A stretch of 5,601 nucleotides of DNA from a bacterium (lineage in GTDB: Bacteria > Acidobacteriota > Blastocatellia > Pyrinomonadales > Pyrinomonadaceae): NCBI GenBank assembly GCA_029945985.1, contig JAQSDP010000157.1:1-5601 (forward strand). Direction: 5' to 3'. Both the position numbers and the translations under genes were made by a program. This document shows positions 1 through 5,601 of this stretch, in pieces; the stretch's first letter is position 1; each line of letters opens with the position of its first letter. Under the pieces are notes generated by a model. The model was not told the origin of the DNA. It searched no databases and saw only the letters and a list, made by a program, of their open reading frames with translations.

Positions 1-1
1 A

Positions 2-538
2 CATGATTTACCGAACGAATTTTTTGGCGAAGGCATCACGATACTGGGCGACAAAGTATTTCAGATCACTTGGCACGAAGGGACCGCGTTCGTCTATAAC
101 CTCAGCGACTTCAAGCTGCTGAAGGAACTTCGTTATTCTGGCCAGGGTTGGGGTTTGACGAACGACGGCACCAACCTCTATATGAGCGACGGTACGCACG
201 TGATCCGTGTTATCAACCCCGAAGATTTCAAAACGGTTCGCACTCTGGTCGTCAGCGATGAAGCAGGCAAGCCGATCATGCAGCTCAACGAACTTGAAAT
301 GGTCAATGGCGAGATATGGGCGAACATTTGGCAGAGCGGTTGGATCATCCGCATTGACCCGCAGACCGGCAAACTCCTCGGCCGCGTCGACATTAATAAG
401 CTGTCTGACGACGTCAAAGCGAAGGAAGACGATGCGGACGTGCTGAACGGCATCGCCTACGACAAGGCCGGGGACCGCTTGTTTATCACCGGGAAACTCT
501 GGAAGAAACTATACGAGATCAAGGTGTCCGTTCGATGA
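2..538 (+). CDS. Glutaminyl-peptide cyclotransferase, C-terminal part (5' end outside window)
   Basis: This is the last 178 codons of a gene that begins upstream of the window; the frame is open from base 2 and ends at TGA 536-538. The family (glutamine cyclotransferase, plant/bacterial beta-propeller type) converts N-terminal glutamine of peptides to pyroglutamate, usually outside the cytoplasm. Numbering from the first codon here, the conserved family blocks appear in order: FFGEGIT (7-13), TWHEGTAFVYN (23-33), GQGWGLTNDG, LYMSDGT, LNELEMVNGEIWANIWQ, IRIDPQTGK, and the closing VLNGIAYD...DRLFITGKLW..LYEIK. The family is usually about 250-280 residues, so roughly a third is missing, including any signal peptide. 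The end is intact and overlaps guaD by four bases. A link between pyroglutamate formation and purine catabolism is not evident; the arrangement looks like co-transcription rather than a shared pathway. Family assignment is very secure. Confidence 0.95.
   Translation, partial: HDLPNEFFGEGITILGDKVFQITWHEGTAFVYNLSDFKLLKELRYSGQGWGLTNDGTNLYMSDGTHVIRVINPEDFKTVRTLVVSDEAGKPIMQLNELEMVNGEIWANIWQSGWIIRIDPQTGKLLGRVDINKLSDDVKAKEDDADVLNGIAYDKAGDRLFITGKLWKKLYEIKVSVR
521..526 (+). promoter_or_regulatory. Probable ribosome binding site for guaD
   Basis: AAGGTG lies 8 bases before the ATG at 535, inside the end of the preceding gene. It is a fair Shine-Dalgarno match and supports the ATG of the ATGA overlap as the deaminase start. 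Confidence 0.5.
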
Positions 539-1014
539 GTCACGAGCATGAAAAGTTCATGACCCGGGCGATCGAGCTTGCACAAGCCGGCGTTGACGAT
601 GATCTCGGCGGGCCGTTTGGATGCGTGATCGTTAAGGATGGCGAGATCATCGGCGAAGGGAACAATCGCGTCACGTCGACCCTCGACCCCACCGCTCACG
701 CCGAGGTCGTCGCGATCCGCGAAGCCTGTAAGAATCTAAATTCATTCCAGCTTGACGGCTGCGTGGTCTACACATCCTGCGAACCGTGTCCGATGTGTCT
801 CGGGGCGATCTATTGGGCGCGTCCGACGAGCATCTTCATCGCCTGCAACCGTCAGGACGCGGCCGAGGCTGGGTTCGACGATGAGTTCATCTATGAGGAG
901 ATCAGCAGCCCTGACTTTGCTTCTCGGAAGGTCCCGATGTCGATGCTAATGCGCGAAGCCGGCCTTGTAGTATTCAGGAACTGGATCGAAAAACCGGATA
1001 AGGTCGAGTATTGA
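535..1014 (+). CDS. guaD: Guanine deaminase, GuaD type (CDA superfamily)
   Basis: 159-residue zinc-dependent deaminase, predicted to convert guanine to xanthine and ammonia in the cytoplasm. The zinc site is complete: H55-A-E57, with E57 as the proton shuttle, and PC85-PMC88 in the TSCEPCPMCLGAIYWARP block. The N-terminal GGPFGCVIVKDG block (25-36) is typical. Several features point to the Bacillus subtilis GuaD subgroup rather than tRNA adenosine or cytosine deaminases: nearly the same length (about 156 in B. subtilis), the DPTAHAEV and AEAGFDDEFIY blocks, and a C-terminus ending in Tyr. From my recall of the B. subtilis structure, an Asp near 114 and the terminal Tyr from the swapped neighbour chain recognise guanine; D116 and Y159 are the counterparts here. 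The start is the ATG overlapping the previous stop (ATGA, 535-538). Its product feeds the xanthine dehydrogenase encoded downstream, which strengthens the call. It could deaminate related nucleobases too. Confidence 0.93.
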   Translation: MSHEHEKFMTRAIELAQAGVDDDLGGPFGCVIVKDGEIIGEGNNRVTSTLDPTAHAEVVAIREACKNLNSFQLDGCVVYTSCEPCPMCLGAIYWARPTSIFIACNRQDAAEAGFDDEFIYEEISSPDFASRKVPMSMLMREAGLVVFRNWIEKPDKVEY

Positions 1015-1042
1015 TCACTTTTCACTTATGACTTCTCACTTA
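1015..1042 (+). repeat. Four-copy 7-bp tandem repeat
   Basis: Directly after the guaD stop codon, four heptamers run head to tail with consensus TSACTTN: 1015-1021, 1022-1028, 1029-1035 and 1036-1042. The second and fourth are identical (TCACTTA); the third departs most (TGACTTC). The array ends 20 bases before the transporter ATG. It resembles the heptanucleotide short tandem repeats known from cyanobacteria and other environmental bacteria; no function can be read from it. The array leaves little room for a promoter and I see no convincing one. Confidence 0.7.
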
Positions 1043-1062
1043 TTTCGGACAAGTTTTGATTG

Positions 1063-1512
1063 ATGTCCAACACCTATCTCTATTTGCTGATCGCACTCGC
1101 TGCAGGTGCGGTGATGCCTACCCAAGCCGGGACCAACAACAAAATGGCGACGATTGTGGGCAGCCCGATCCTAGCCGCTTTGATCTCCTTTGCGGTCGGT
1201 ACCGTGGCGTTGTTCGTCTACGCTCTCTTGTCGGGCGAGACTCTCACGTCGCTTGCCGAAGCAAAAAACGCGCCGCCGATCGCGTGGATCGGCGGATTCC
1301 TTGGAGCATTCTTCGTCGCCGCCGCCGTGATGCTCGTCCCACGGATCGGCGTTGCGATGACATTCAGCCTAATAATCGCCGGGCAGATGATCGTGACGTT
1401 GGCGATCGATCATTTCGGGTTGTTGGGCGTTCCGGTGAAGGAAGTGAGCCTAGCCCGGCTCGGCGGGATTCTGCTGATCACGGCGGGAGTTGTTTTGATC
1501 CGAAGATATTAA
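1063..1512 (+). CDS. Small DMT-superfamily membrane protein (YdcZ/DUF606 family)
   Basis: 149-residue, very hydrophobic protein with about five predicted membrane segments (roughly 4-24, 32-56, 72-92, 97-115, 131-146). Family signatures are clear: GAVMPTQAGTNNKM (15-28), GSPILAALISFAVGT (33-47), WIGGFLGAFFV (75-85), PRIGVAM (93-99), AGQM..TLAIDHFGLLGVP (106-124). YdcZ-like proteins are short drug/metabolite-transporter relatives that probably act as dimers; substrates are mostly unknown. Length is normal and the gene looks intact. The ATG at 1063 is preferred over the TTG directly before it; there is no clear Shine-Dalgarno sequence. It sits between guanine deaminase and xanthine dehydrogenase, so a purine, xanthine or urate substrate is possible, but this rests on context alone. 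Both flanks carry short-period repeats while other junctions in the cluster overlap or nearly abut, so it may be a later arrival. Confidence 0.88.
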   Translation: MSNTYLYLLIALAAGAVMPTQAGTNNKMATIVGSPILAALISFAVGTVALFVYALLSGETLTSLAEAKNAPPIAWIGGFLGAFFVAAAVMLVPRIGVAMTFSLIIAGQMIVTLAIDHFGLLGVPVKEVSLARLGGILLITAGVVLIRRY

Positions 1513-1594
1513 CCGCAAATGGACGCAGATAAACGCAAATCTACTTGCTTGCATTTTCTTATCTGCGTCCATCAGCGTTTATCTGCGATTTGCC
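1511..1594. repeat. 10-bp-periodic inverted repeat filling the gap before xdhA
   Basis: The left arm holds three decamers of consensus CGCARATNNA (1514-1523, 1524-1533, 1534-1543). The right arm holds three on the opposite strand (1558-1567, 1568-1577, 1578-1587) followed by a partial unit (ATTTGCC, 1588-1594). Two perfect inverted pairings are available: 14 bp between 1519-1532 and 1559-1572, or 13 bp between 1524-1536 and 1575-1587. The element starts within the transporter's TAA stop and ends 8 bases before the xdhA ATG. It resembles a loose class of CGCAGAT-type intergenic repeats I recall from several environmental phyla. The T-tract expected of an intrinsic terminator is absent. In RNA it would fold just upstream of xdhA and could affect its translation or mRNA stability. 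Confidence 0.85.
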
Positions 1595-1602
1595 ACTATT
1601 AG

Positions 1603-3132
1603 ATGATCCAGTTCATCCTCAACAACCACGACATCTCCACCGATCTTCCTTCCGGTTCGACAGTTCTCGATTTCGTTCGATACCGACAGAATCTAAAAGG
1701 CACCAAGATCGGTTGCCGCGAGGGCGATTGTGGGGCGTGTACGATCCTGGTCGGTGAGTTGGGGGACGAGAAAGTTCGCTACCGTTCGATGACATCGTGT
1801 CTTATTCCGCTAGCGAATGCCGCCGGCAAGCACATTATCACCATAGAAGGGATCAATCCTGAGGACGGTTCGCTAACGCCGGTTCAGCAAGCGTTTGTCG
1901 ACGAGAGCGGGACGCAATGTGGCTTCTGCACCGTGGGTTTTGTTATGTCGCTGACCGGTCACTGTCTCGAGAGTGTCAGTCCGCATGTGAGTAAAGGGTC
2001 CGTTTCGCCCGCGGGAGCTGCGATCTCAGCCATGGACGGAAATATCTGCCGCTGTACCGGCTATAAATCTATCGAACGCGCAGCCCGACTCCTGTCAGAA
2101 CCGCCTGCGTCAGCGGGCGGCCAGAACGTTGCAAATGGTTCCCGCATTGTCCCCGAATACTTCGATGACATCTGCAGCCGGCTTTCCCAACTCGCTAAGA
2201 GGTTGCGACTTGACCAACCGATAACGCGGGCGTTTCTGCCTATCGTTGCGGGTGGAACAGACGCGTACGTTCAGAAGCCGGAGTTTTTTGCCGAGGTTGA
2301 AGCGACCCACCTTTTCTATAACGACGAACTCCGTTCCGTGCGAGATCTAGGCGATTATATCGAGATCGGGGCATCCGCAACCGTCACCGACCTCCTCGAA
2401 TCTCCGGTGATGAACGCGATATTCCCGGATCTTTACAAACACCTCAAACTCGTTTCATCCACGCCGATCCGCAATATGGCTACGATCGCGGGCAACCTCG
2501 TGAACGCCTCGCCGATCGGCGATATGACCGTTTGGTTTCTCGCCTTAGATGCGTCGATCCTCGTCTCTGGCAGAAGCGCGAGTGTCAACGAGCGTGGCGA
2601 TCGGACGGCTAACATACCGGATGTTGTCCGCGAGATCCCACTCGCCGATTTTTACCTCGGCTACAAGCGACTTGCGAAAACCGACGACGAGATAGTCACC
2701 GCGATCCGCTTCAAGCAACCTTTTGGCGATTTCCGTTTCAATTTTGAGAAGGTATGCAAACGCACATATCTCGACATCGCGAGTGTGAACACCGCGATCT
2801 CGCTGAAGTTGTACGACGCAGGACCGCCAGTTCCTGCAGTACTGCTGTCCGAGGTCGAAGCGACAAAACCGCGGATCCAAACCGCTCACGTATCTGCAGG
2901 AGGAGTCTCGCCGATACCGCTTTACCTGCGAAAGACTTCCGCGTTCCTGATGGACAAGGAAATCTCGGAAGAAACCATCAACCTAGCCGCCGAGATCATG
3001 CAGGACGAAATCTCGCCGATATCCGACGTCCGCGGCTCGGAAGATTACAAACGGCTGTTACTTGGACAGCTCTTCCGGGCACATTTCGTGGAGCTTTTTG
3101 CGACAGATCCTACTGAGGAGATATCGCTATGA
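1603..3132 (+). CDS. xdhA: Xanthine dehydrogenase small subunit: 2Fe-2S and FAD domains
   Basis: 509-residue electron-transfer subunit that passes electrons from the molybdenum centre in XdhB through two 2Fe-2S clusters to FAD and then to an acceptor (NAD+ in typical XDH; not provable here). The plant-type ferredoxin domain carries C38, C43, C46 and C66. The second cluster domain carries C106 and C109 (QCGFC) and C149 and C151 (NICRCTGY). A linker near 165-205 leads to the FAD domain, with AGGTD (216-220) and TPIRNMATIAGNLVNASPIGD (287-307, key RNMATIAGN), then a CO-dehydrogenase-flavoprotein-like C-terminal domain. Domain order matches Rhodobacter capsulatus XdhA (about 462 residues); the extra length lies partly in the linker, which contains a GC-rich hairpin coding for PPASAGG, and partly in an eight-residue-longer loop between C109 and C149. 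The ATG at 1603 gives the usual MIQFILN-type N-terminus but has no obvious Shine-Dalgarno sequence. All cluster ligands are present and the frame is intact. Confidence 0.95.
   Translation: MIQFILNNHDISTDLPSGSTVLDFVRYRQNLKGTKIGCREGDCGACTILVGELGDEKVRYRSMTSCLIPLANAAGKHIITIEGINPEDGSLTPVQQAFVDESGTQCGFCTVGFVMSLTGHCLESVSPHVSKGSVSPAGAAISAMDGNICRCTGYKSIERAARLLSEPPASAGGQNVANGSRIVPEYFDDICSRLSQLAKRLRLDQPITRAFLPIVAGGTDAYVQKPEFFAEVEATHLFYNDELRSVRDLGDYIEIGASATVTDLLESPVMNAIFPDLYKHLKLVSSTPIRNMATIAGNLVNASPIGDMTVWFLALDASILVSGRSASVNERGDRTANIPDVVREIPLADFYLGYKRLAKTDDEIVTAIRFKQPFGDFRFNFEKVCKRTYLDIASVNTAISLKLYDAGPPVPAVLLSEVEATKPRIQTAHVSAGGVSPIPLYLRKTSAFLMDKEISEETINLAAEIMQDEISPISDVRGSEDYKRLLLGQLFRAHFVELFATDPTEEISL
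2096..2127. repeat. GC-rich hairpin with direct flanks inside xdhA
   Basis: CCGCCTGC (2101-2108) can pair with GCGGGCGG (2113-2120) across a 4-base GTCA loop, with one G-U wobble in RNA. The stem is bracketed by identical CAGAAC hexamers at 2096-2101 and 2122-2127. It encodes PPASAGG (167-173) in the linker between the second iron-sulfur domain and the FAD domain, a place that tolerates extra residues. This looks like a small palindromic element inserted in frame, but only one copy is visible here, so chance cannot be excluded. Confidence 0.5.
3115..3120 (+). promoter_or_regulatory. Shine-Dalgarno-like GAGGAG at the end of xdhA
   Basis: GAGGAG lies 8 bases before the ATG at 3129 and 31 bases before the xdhB ATG at 3152. 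Its spacing fits initiation at 3129, the start of a 7-codon ORF, rather than direct initiation of xdhB. Confidence 0.45.
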
Positions 3133-3152
3133 TTTCTGTGGCCGTTTCTTGA
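3129..3152 (+). other. Possible 7-codon relay ORF between xdhA and xdhB
   Basis: ATG 3129-3131 overlaps the xdhA stop (ATGA) and opens a frame coding MISVAVS that ends at TGA 3150-3152, which itself overlaps the xdhB ATG (TGATG, 3150-3154). A good Shine-Dalgarno match precedes it. It could carry terminating ribosomes from xdhA to xdhB, or be a chance reading. The peptide shows no recognisable feature. Confidence 0.3.
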
Positions 3153-5398
3153 TGAAGAACATCGACTCACATTCACACGTTCGCGGCGAGAGCGTTTATC
3201 TAGATGATATTCCGCTTGTCGAGGGGACGTTGTTTGCGTGTGTGTTCGATTCGCCGATCGCGCACGGAAAGTTAATCGGCGTCGACACAACCGAAGCGGA
3301 AAAGTCAGAAGGCGTACACAGGGTCATCCTCGCAACTGACTTGATCGGCGAGAACCAGATCGGCGGAATCGTGCCGGACGAGCCTCTCCTTGCGGAGAGC
3401 GAAGTGCATTTTCAGGGAATGCCGATCGCTGTCGTTCTGGCCGAGTCGGAGGAGCTTGGGCGTAAAGCCGCGAAGAAGATCACCGCCGAGATCGAACCGC
3501 TTCCGATCGTTACCGATCCACGGATTGCCGCTGCAAATGGAGATTTGATCGTACCGCCGAAGAAGTTCATGCTCGGTGATTTGAACACGGCATTCGGAAC
3601 ATGCGAATACGTCTTCGAGGGCCGCACGGAGCAAAACGGTCAGGAGCATCTTTATATCGAAACGCAGGGTGCGTATTCCGTCCCGACCGAGAATAGCGGT
3701 TTGAGGGTTTATTCGTCGACGCAAGGCCCGACTGCAGTGCAGCGAGCGGTTTGCCGAGTTACCGGTTTGCCGATGCATCAGGTCGAGATCGATGTGCAGA
3801 GACTCGGCGGTGGGTTCGGCGGGAAGGAAGATCAGGCAAATGCGTGGGCTGCGATCTGTGCGGTCGGGACTCAGCTAACTAAGCGGCCGGTAAAGTACGC
3901 ATTGCACCGGATGGAAGATATGCGAATGACCGGTAAGCGGCATCCGTACTCGTCCGACTACAAGATCGGGCTCGACAAGGACCTGAAGATCCTTGCTTAC
4001 GAGGCCACTTTCTATCAGAACGCCGGAGCGTCCGCAGACCTTTCGCCGCCTGTGCTCGAACGCACTCTTTTTCACTGCAGTAACAGCTACTTTATCCCGA
4101 ACGTCACCGCGACCGCGTATTCATGTCGCACCAACCTTCCGCCCAACACGGCGTTTCGCGGATTCGGCGGGCCGCAGGGTATGTTCGTGATCGAATCGGC
4201 GATCGCAAAAGCGGCGGAAGAACTGGGCGTACCCGCTTCCGAGATTCAACGCAGAAATCTGATCGACAACGGCGACGAGTTCCCATACGGACAGATCGCC
4301 GAGAGCGACGCGATCACAAGTTGGGAGCAGGGAGACGCAAAGTTCGATTTCGCCGCATTGCAGATTGAGGCGGACGACTTTAACGCTGGCTCCAAATATT
4401 TCAAGAAAGGCGTCGCGATGATTCCGGTTTGCTTCGGTATCTCGTTTACGAAGACGCCGATGAACCAGGCGCACTCGCTGGTCCACGTTTACACCGACGG
4501 TAGTGTCGCGGTCTCGACCGGAGCAGTTGAGATGGGTCAGGGCGTTAACACGAAGATCGCTCAGGTCGCGGCAAAGGTGTTCGGGGTGCCGATCGAAGCG
4601 GTGAAAGTCCACACAACGAACACGCTGCGGATCGCCAACACTTCCCCGACCGCCGCATCAGCGGCCGCTGATTTAAACGGCAGGGCGACGCAGTCAGCCT
4701 GCGAGGCCATCAGAAATCGATTGCTTGATGTAGCGGTACCGCTTATCGAGGCGGGAACGCCTGAAGGCGTCACTCTTACTGATGGCTATGTTCACTTGCA
4801 CGGCGTACGGACTTCGCTCGACTGGGCGACACTTATAATGACGGCTCACCTGGAACGAGTGAACCTGAGCGAACACGCCCATTATGCAACGCCTGGGATC
4901 AATTTCGATTGGACTATCGCAAAGGGTCATCCGTTCGCTTATCACGTCTACGGAACCGCGGTGGTCGGCGTCACGGTCGATTGTCTCCGCGGCCGCTACG
5001 AGGTCGATTACGTAAAATGCTGTCACGATTTCGGGATGTCGATGAACAGCGCGGTCGACAATGGCCAGATCGAAGGCGGGATCGTTCAAGGCATAGGCTG
5101 GATGACAATGGAAGAGGTCGTCTACGACGCCGAAGGCAAACTCCGCTCGAACGCACTATCCACTTATAAAGTCCCTGACATCCATTCGATCCCCAAAGAG
5201 ATCGCAATTCTCCCGCTGGAAACGGATCGGGAAAACCTCGCCGTCTTCAACTCCAAAGCGGTCGGCGAACCCCCGCTGATGTACGGCATCGGCGCCTACT
5301 TCGCGATCCGAAATGCGATCAAGGCATTCCGCAATTGCTCACCCGAGATTGACGCTCCGTTCACGCCCGAAAAAGTACTGATGAACCTCTACTCCTAG
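3152..5398 (+). CDS. xdhB: Xanthine dehydrogenase molybdenum-cofactor subunit
   Basis: 748-residue catalytic subunit that hydroxylates hypoxanthine and xanthine to urate at a sulfurated molybdopterin centre, partnering XdhA. Key blocks in order: QEHLYIETQ (164-172), STQ (189-191), LGGGFGGKE (218-226), RMEDM..TGKRHPY (253-266), LERTLFH (302-308), NTAFRGFGGPQGM (332-344), FGISFT (428-433), EMGQGVNTKIAQVAA (460-474), NTSPTAASAAADLNG (496-510), AVGEPPLM (703-710). Aligned by eye to bovine xanthine oxidoreductase, Q191, E226, R304, F338, F432 and E706 match Q767, E802, R880, F914, F1009 and E1261; the E226/R304 pair favours purine over aldehyde substrates. R. capsulatus XdhB is of similar length (about 777). 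The ATG at 3152 is chosen because MKNIDSHSHVRGESVYLDDI is a natural N-terminus; upstream in-frame residues overlap xdhA and look like noise. No strong Shine-Dalgarno sequence is directly adjacent, so coupling to upstream translation is likely. Confidence 0.97.
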   Translation: MKNIDSHSHVRGESVYLDDIPLVEGTLFACVFDSPIAHGKLIGVDTTEAEKSEGVHRVILATDLIGENQIGGIVPDEPLLAESEVHFQGMPIAVVLAESEELGRKAAKKITAEIEPLPIVTDPRIAAANGDLIVPPKKFMLGDLNTAFGTCEYVFEGRTEQNGQEHLYIETQGAYSVPTENSGLRVYSSTQGPTAVQRAVCRVTGLPMHQVEIDVQRLGGGFGGKEDQANAWAAICAVGTQLTKRPVKYALHRMEDMRMTGKRHPYSSDYKIGLDKDLKILAYEATFYQNAGASADLSPPVLERTLFHCSNSYFIPNVTATAYSCRTNLPPNTAFRGFGGPQGMFVIESAIAKAAEELGVPASEIQRRNLIDNGDEFPYGQIAESDAITSWEQGDAKFDFAALQIEADDFNAGSKYFKKGVAMIPVCFGISFTKTPMNQAHSLVHVYTDGSVAVSTGAVEMGQGVNTKIAQVAAKVFGVPIEAVKVHTTNTLRIANTSPTAASAAADLNGRATQSACEAIRNRLLDVAVPLIEAGTPEGVTLTDGYVHLHGVRTSLDWATLIMTAHLERVNLSEHAHYATPGINFDWTIAKGHPFAYHVYGTAVVGVTVDCLRGRYEVDYVKCCHDFGMSMNSAVDNGQIEGGIVQGIGWMTMEEVVYDAEGKLRSNALSTYKVPDIHSIPKEIAILPLETDRENLAVFNSKAVGEPPLMYGIGAYFAIRNAIKAFRNCSPEIDAPFTPEKVLMNLYS

Positions 5399-5399
5399 C

Positions 5400-5601
5400 G
5401 TGCGAAAAGAACATCAACTCTGGCAATTCACGCGTGATCGCTTGAATCTCGGCGAAAGCGTCGTGCTGCTAGTTGTGGCTGAAAGCTCGGGGAGCAGTCC
5501 AGGTCGGGCCGGTTACAAAATGGTCGTCGCCACAGACGGTGAGATGTGCGGGTCGATCGGCGGCGGTGTGATGGAGGTCAATCTTGTTCAGATGAGCAGG
5601 C
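5400..5601 (+). CDS. xdhC: XdhC/CoxI-family molybdenum cofactor maturation protein, N-terminus (3' end outside window)
   Basis: The first 67 codons of a gene that runs off the window end. The proposed start is GTG 5400-5402, one base after the xdhB TAG; no Shine-Dalgarno sequence is evident, so translation is probably coupled to xdhB. The XdhC/CoxI N-terminal domain is clear: VVLLVVAESSGSSPGRAGYKMVV (key ESSGSSPGRAG, about 29-39), then TDGEMCGSIGGGVMEVNLV (key GSIGGGVME, about 52-60). In R. capsulatus, XdhC binds molybdenum cofactor, assists its sulfuration and inserts it into XdhB. Its place directly after xdhAB is the usual one and supports both assignments. The C-terminal Rossmann-like domain lies beyond the window, so completeness cannot be judged. 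Confidence 0.92.
   Translation, partial: MRKEHQLWQFTRDRLNLGESVVLLVVAESSGSSPGRAGYKMVVATDGEMCGSIGGGVMEVNLVQMSR

Noticed and set aside
1056..1532. Alternative + frame overlapping the transporter gene
   Set aside because: Its translation is Arg/Asp-rich and family-less, whereas the 1063 frame matches the YdcZ family along its full length.
1519..1572. Intrinsic terminator after the transporter gene
   Set aside because: The hairpin arms are long but not GC-dense at the base and no T-tract follows; the periodic repeat explains the symmetry better.
1541..1602. Sigma-70 promoter upstream of xdhA
   Set aside because: TTGC-type hexamers occur, but none has a convincing -10 box at proper spacing, and the sequence is explained by the repeat.
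1984..2911. Repeated HVSxGxVSP peptide in XdhA (residues 128-136 and again in the C-terminal domain)
   Set aside because: The underlying DNA is not similar, and the second copy is a normal family block (GGVSPIPL), so it is probably coincidence.
3062..3151. N-terminal extension of xdhB back to a TTG at 3062
   Set aside because: The extra 30 residues lie mostly inside xdhA in another frame and do not resemble the family N-terminus; the ATG at 3152 begins the recognisable sequence.
3305..3778. Antisense open frame (157 codons) within xdhB
   Set aside because: No recognisable domain or clear ribosome binding site, and it lies wholly within a confident gene.
4199..4206. HIP1-like octamer GCGATCGC
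   Set aside because: I noticed only one full copy; the frequent GATC tracts follow from codon usage (GAT, ATC) rather than a dispersed element.
4121..4612. Long antisense open frame (163 codons) within xdhB
   Set aside because: Opposite-strand frames recur throughout xdhA and xdhB, their translations are Arg-rich with no known domain, and the + strand protein is conserved throughout. They are shadows of codon bias.

Overview
This window is a compact, one-strand stretch of bacterial chromosome dominated by a purine-salvage/catabolism gene cluster. All genes read on the + strand. In order they are: the C-terminal part of a glutaminyl-peptide cyclotransferase (2-538), a GuaD-type guanine deaminase (535-1014), a small DMT/YdcZ-like membrane protein (1063-1512), the 2Fe-2S/FAD subunit of xanthine dehydrogenase (xdhA, 1603-3132), the molybdopterin subunit (xdhB, 3152-5398), and the N-terminus of the XdhC maturation factor (5400 to the window end).

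The cluster is coherent: guanine deaminase makes xanthine, XdhAB oxidises hypoxanthine/xanthine to urate, and XdhC belongs to the family that supplies sulfurated molybdenum cofactor to such enzymes. XdhB keeps all six active-site positions that I can align to mammalian xanthine oxidoreductase (Q191, E226, R304, F338, F432, E706), so a purine hydroxylase is much more likely than a CO dehydrogenase or aldehyde oxidase. The YdcZ-like protein could move a purine or product, but that is inferred from position only.

Junctions are tight: a 4-nt ATGA overlap between the cyclotransferase and guaD, a short gap holding a possible 7-codon relay ORF between xdhA and xdhB, and a single base between xdhB and the xdhC GTG start. 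The two exceptions flank the transporter gene, and both gaps are filled with short-period repeats: a 7-bp tandem array before it (1015-1042) and a 10-bp-periodic inverted repeat after it (1511-1594). A third repeat-like element, a GC-rich hairpin with 6-bp direct flanks, sits inside xdhA at the linker between its iron-sulfur and FAD domains.

The organism is a bacterium with moderately GC-rich coding DNA and weak or absent Shine-Dalgarno sequences at several starts. Gene styles and intergenic repeats remind me of Acidobacteriota (Blastocatellia-like) or a similar environmental phylum; this is an impression, not a demonstrated assignment. I see no phage, IS, CRISPR, tRNA or rRNA. No gene family here is new; the least explained parts are the repeats and the translational-coupling arrangements.
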